DNA from: an uncultured Cellvibrio sp. | GTDB taxonomy: Bacteria > Pseudomonadota > Gammaproteobacteria > Pseudomonadales > Cellvibrionaceae | Length of the DNA stretch: 8,247 nucleotides | Direction: 5' to 3' | Assembly: GCA_946481095.1 (NCBI GenBank) | Contig: CAMLML010000120.1 | Coordinates: 1-8,247, forward strand | Shown here: piece by piece, positions 7,007 to 8,247 of the stretch | Layout of the letters: the number at the start of each line of letters is the position of its first letter | Position numbering within the stretch: position 1 is the stretch's first letter | Notes under the pieces: model-generated | Databases searched by the model: none | The model's input: the letters and a program-made list of their open reading frames with translations, nothing else | Told to the model about the DNA's origin: nothing | Program-made: the position numbers and the translations under genes

Positions 7007-7474
7007 TTATTCACAACGGGTCAGTGTCGAATTTGCATTTTTTACCGGGGTTTTTAGTATATGAACTGTTTGCAAATTCGCTTTTTGAAAAACTGCTTTA
7101 TGTAATGTCCCATGGGATTCTGCTAACAACAGACTGGGTGACGAATTGATGCTGTAAATTTCGCAGTGATAAGCGGCATACTGTTTATTGGCGGACACGA
7201 TGCTTGCATTAACAATCAGGTTATCCATTTGCAGTTCATGGTGAACATTTATTTCACACTCGGATATGAAAGATTGTTCCAGAGTCTTATATCCAGCAAT
7301 TTGTGCGGCATAATCAAAAATGCACCCCAAGACTCCGAATTGCCCATTAGCTATACCCTTGCTGGTGAGTTTCAAGGTAACTTTTCCCACACCTTGTTCA
7401 ATTAAATCGATAGAGAAAAAAGTTTTTAAAAGATGAGTATCTACAATTTTTTGAGCTTGGTTCATAGGTTTCAT
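7007..7474 (-). CDS. PaaI-like hotdog-fold thioesterase family protein
   Basis: This is a 155-residue cytosolic protein with hotdog-fold features. NGQFGVLGCIFDYAAQIAGY (43-62) corresponds to the family's central helix, with N43-G44 and D54 where PaaI-type enzymes place their catalytic His/Asn-Gly and Asp/Glu. A later strand carries AESHGTLHKA (118-127). Relatives hydrolyse acyl-CoA thioesters; the substrate here cannot be told. The last roughly 25 residues are polar and look unstructured. The ATG at 7474 directly abuts a GGA, which is too close to serve it. The in-frame ATG at 7465 (MNQAQK) has that GGA nine bases upstream and may be the true start. A loose promoter, TTGGTG (7511-7516) and TAATAA (7488-7493) with 17 bases between on the minus strand, lies just upstream. 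It precedes the glycosidases on the same strand by 108 bases, and a functional link is unproven. Confidence 0.75.
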   Translation of the reverse strand: MKPMNQAQKIVDTHLLKTFFSIDLIEQGVGKVTLKLTSKGIANGQFGVLGCIFDYAAQIAGYKTLEQSFISECEINVHHELQMDNLIVNASIVSANKQYAAYHCEIYSINSSPSLLLAESHGTLHKAVFQKANLQTVHILKTPVKNANSTLTRCE

Positions 7475-7517
7475 TCCGTCTAATCACTTATTATTTTCTT
7501 GCCGTGTTTTCACCAAT

Positions 7518-7561
7518 AAAAAACCCGCACGTACCAATATGGTTACTCCGAGGCGGTGCGG
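7518..7561 (-). terminator. Terminator-like bulged hairpin with six-T run (minus strand)
   Basis: On the minus strand CCGCAC (7561-7556) pairs with GTGCGG (7530-7525). Stacked on it, GTAACC can pair with GGTAC with one bulged A, leaving a 9-base bulge on the 5' side only. One G and then six T (7523-7518) follow. It lies 43 bases upstream of the thioesterase-like start, so it either ends a short minus-strand RNA made in the 7562-7707 interval or acts as an attenuator in that gene's leader. No leader peptide ATG exists on this strand in the gap. Confidence 0.5.
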
Positions 7562-7575
7562 CGGGGGAAGGTGAA

Positions 7576-7665
7576 ATGAAGAAAAGTTTGCTCAAAAAGC
7601 GGAACAGGCGGTTAATCCTTGCGCGAAAAACTCTATCAATTTACAAAAAGTTGAAGTTTTTTTGA
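7576..7665 (+). CDS. Candidate small basic peptide, 29 aa
   Basis: The ORF runs from the ATG at 7576 to a TGA at 7663-7665. A purine-rich ribosome-binding tract, GGGGGAAGG at 7563-7571, lies four bases before the ATG. The peptide starts MKKSLLKKRNRR, has 12 Lys/Arg, no Asp or Glu, and ends KKLKFF; its middle (LILARKTLSIY) is mildly hydrophobic, giving an amphipathic, cationic character. A strong plus-strand terminator follows 43 bases after the stop, so a compact one-gene transcript is possible. I found no convincing plus-strand promoter ahead of it. It resembles no protein I know. A chance Lys-rich frame in AT-rich noncoding DNA is a serious alternative. Confidence 0.3.
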   Translation: MKKSLLKKRNRRLILARKTLSIYKKLKFF

Positions 7666-7707
7666 TTTTAGTTGAATACCAATAACTCACCTGGTCGCAA
7701 AACCTAC

Positions 7708-7737
7708 AAAACAGCAGGTTTAGCCTGCTGTTTTTTT
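7708..7737 (+). terminator. Strong Rho-independent terminator, possibly bidirectional
   Basis: An 11-bp perfect stem, AAAACAGCAGG / CCTGCTGTTTT, closes a TTTAG loop, and T continues to 7737. The T-run is best on the plus strand, where the only upstream candidate is the 29-codon ORF. On the minus strand the stem begins nine bases after the DUF1552 stop codon, with its own TTTT on the 3' side, so it probably also ends that gene's transcript. Confidence 0.8.
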
Positions 7738-7745
7738 ACTGGATA

Positions 7746-8247
7746 TTACAAGCCCGTAATAGGCGAAACCTCCCAGTTTCGGTAAGCAGCGGCACCAGCA
7801 CTTTGATCAGCTCTGAGTTTCAATCCGATAGTTTGGTAGAGGTTGACTTGGGACATGCCGCCAACATCCAACACCCGTCCACCGGAAATACCTGCACCAC
7901 CGACCAACATAGGTACGTTGGAATTACCGTGTTGATCAGGATCACCCATATCCGACACCTGGGTCACAATGGTTGAACTCATCAATCCAGCTGCACTTAA
8001 TTTATCCAGAAGGTTTTTGGTCAGGCCTTGCATATACACCATGTCTTCATTGAACAGTGTCTGGTTAAAGTGGTGCGACAAATGCGACATACGACCACCC
8101 AGTGCATCAAAAATGTGGTTGTGTGTGTCATCACCAAAAGCAATTGAAACCGATGCCGTCAAATTACAACTCAGCGCCAACACAATAATATCCGTATGTA
8201 CTTTCGCCAAAGCATCAAAACCAGTCGCCGAACTGTTGGATGGTCGT
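7746..8247 (-). CDS. DUF1552 domain protein, C-terminal part (5' end beyond window)
   Basis: The minus-strand frame is open from the right edge to a TAA at 7746-7748, giving 166 visible C-terminal residues. An internal TTG at 8210 is not a credible start, because coding sequence (FDALAKVHTDIIVLAL) runs straight through it. The visible part has the DUF1552 (PF07586) hallmark HLSHHF, the HxxSHH motif, plus the LIVLAL-type helix before it and a GGAGISGG turn near the end. The family is common in planctomycetes and in some polysaccharide-degrading gammaproteobacteria. It is often encoded beside large DUF1592/DUF1588-type cytochrome-like proteins, and the biochemical role is not settled. Such a partner would be expected upstream, outside the window. 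A terminator follows directly, so it is probably transcribed separately from the glycosidase cluster. Confidence 0.85.
   Translation of the reverse strand, partial: RPSNSSATGFDALAKVHTDIIVLALSCNLTASVSIAFGDDTHNHIFDALGGRMSHLSHHFNQTLFNEDMVYMQGLTKNLLDKLSAAGLMSSTIVTQVSDMGDPDQHGNSNVPMLVGGAGISGGRVLDVGGMSQVNLYQTIGLKLRADQSAGAAAYRNWEVSPITGL

Noticed and set aside
6995..7015. CRP-like half site (TGTGA on the minus strand near the thioesterase stop)
   Set aside because: Only one half matches. The expected TCACA partner is absent at the correct spacing.
7166..7405. Plus-strand frames at 6958-7149 and 7166-7405
   Set aside because: They are antisense to the thioesterase-like gene, whose hotdog motifs support the minus strand, and have no recognisable domain.
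7588..7616. Plus-strand promoter TTGCTC-17-GTTAAT leading to a roughly 115-nt RNA ending at 7737
   Set aside because: The spacing is good, but the hexamers are inside the candidate small ORF and match only moderately. A separate sRNA was not annotated without expression data.
1..8247. Mobile element, prophage, CRISPR array, tRNA or rRNA
   Set aside because: I saw no transposase or integrase motifs, no regularly spaced direct repeats, no tRNA-like cloverleaf and no rRNA-like sequence. The only repeats are the REP-like hairpins.

Overview
The window looks like a plant polysaccharide-degradation locus from an aerobic gammaproteobacterium of the Cellvibrio / Saccharophagus / Teredinibacter kind. 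This is inferred from three things: a lipoprotein glycosidase with a polyserine linker, several secreted glycoside hydrolases in a row, and a DUF1552-family protein nearby. No taxonomic marker gene is present, so the assignment is by style only. Base composition is moderately AT-rich and looks uniform. No transposase, tRNA, rRNA or CRISPR array is visible.

Left edge (1-664): the last 36 codons of an unidentified plus-strand gene, then a short plus-strand SnoaL/NTF2-like protein. The latter converges on the glycosidase cluster across a 67-base gap with a weak hairpin.

Core (665-6898): four glycoside hydrolases, all on the minus strand. In transcription order they are a secreted GH5 endoglucanase-type enzyme with an N-terminal four-cysteine beta-sandwich-like module (5522-6898), a second GH5 enzyme made as a Ser-linked lipoprotein (4043-5374), a GH39 beta-xylosidase-type enzyme with a Sec signal (2413-3972), and a GH43 enzyme with a C-terminal beta-sandwich and a Tat-like leader (665-2308). 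All four keep their expected catalytic carboxylates. A plausible division of labour is that the GH5 pair cuts the backbone of a beta-1,4-glucan, xyloglucan or related polymer, while GH39 and GH43 remove xylose or arabinose units from the products. The gaps between the genes (about 70 to 150 bases) each carry an inverted repeat. Two are copies of a dispersed REP-like hairpin and one is a perfect 12-bp-arm palindrome that is not a normal terminator. No transporter, TonB receptor or regulator lies in the window.

Right part (6899-8247): a small PaaI-type hotdog thioesterase-like gene, a 271-base gap, and the C-terminal part of a DUF1552 (HxxSHH) protein that runs off the right edge. The gap is denser than it first appears. 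It has a terminator-like hairpin for the minus strand at its left end and a strong terminator for the plus strand at its right end. Between them is an unlisted 29-codon plus-strand ORF with a purine-rich ribosome-binding tract, encoding a peptide with 12 Lys/Arg and no acidic residue. A minus-strand RNA ending at the left terminator would be antisense to that ORF. This is the most speculative and potentially newest element here.
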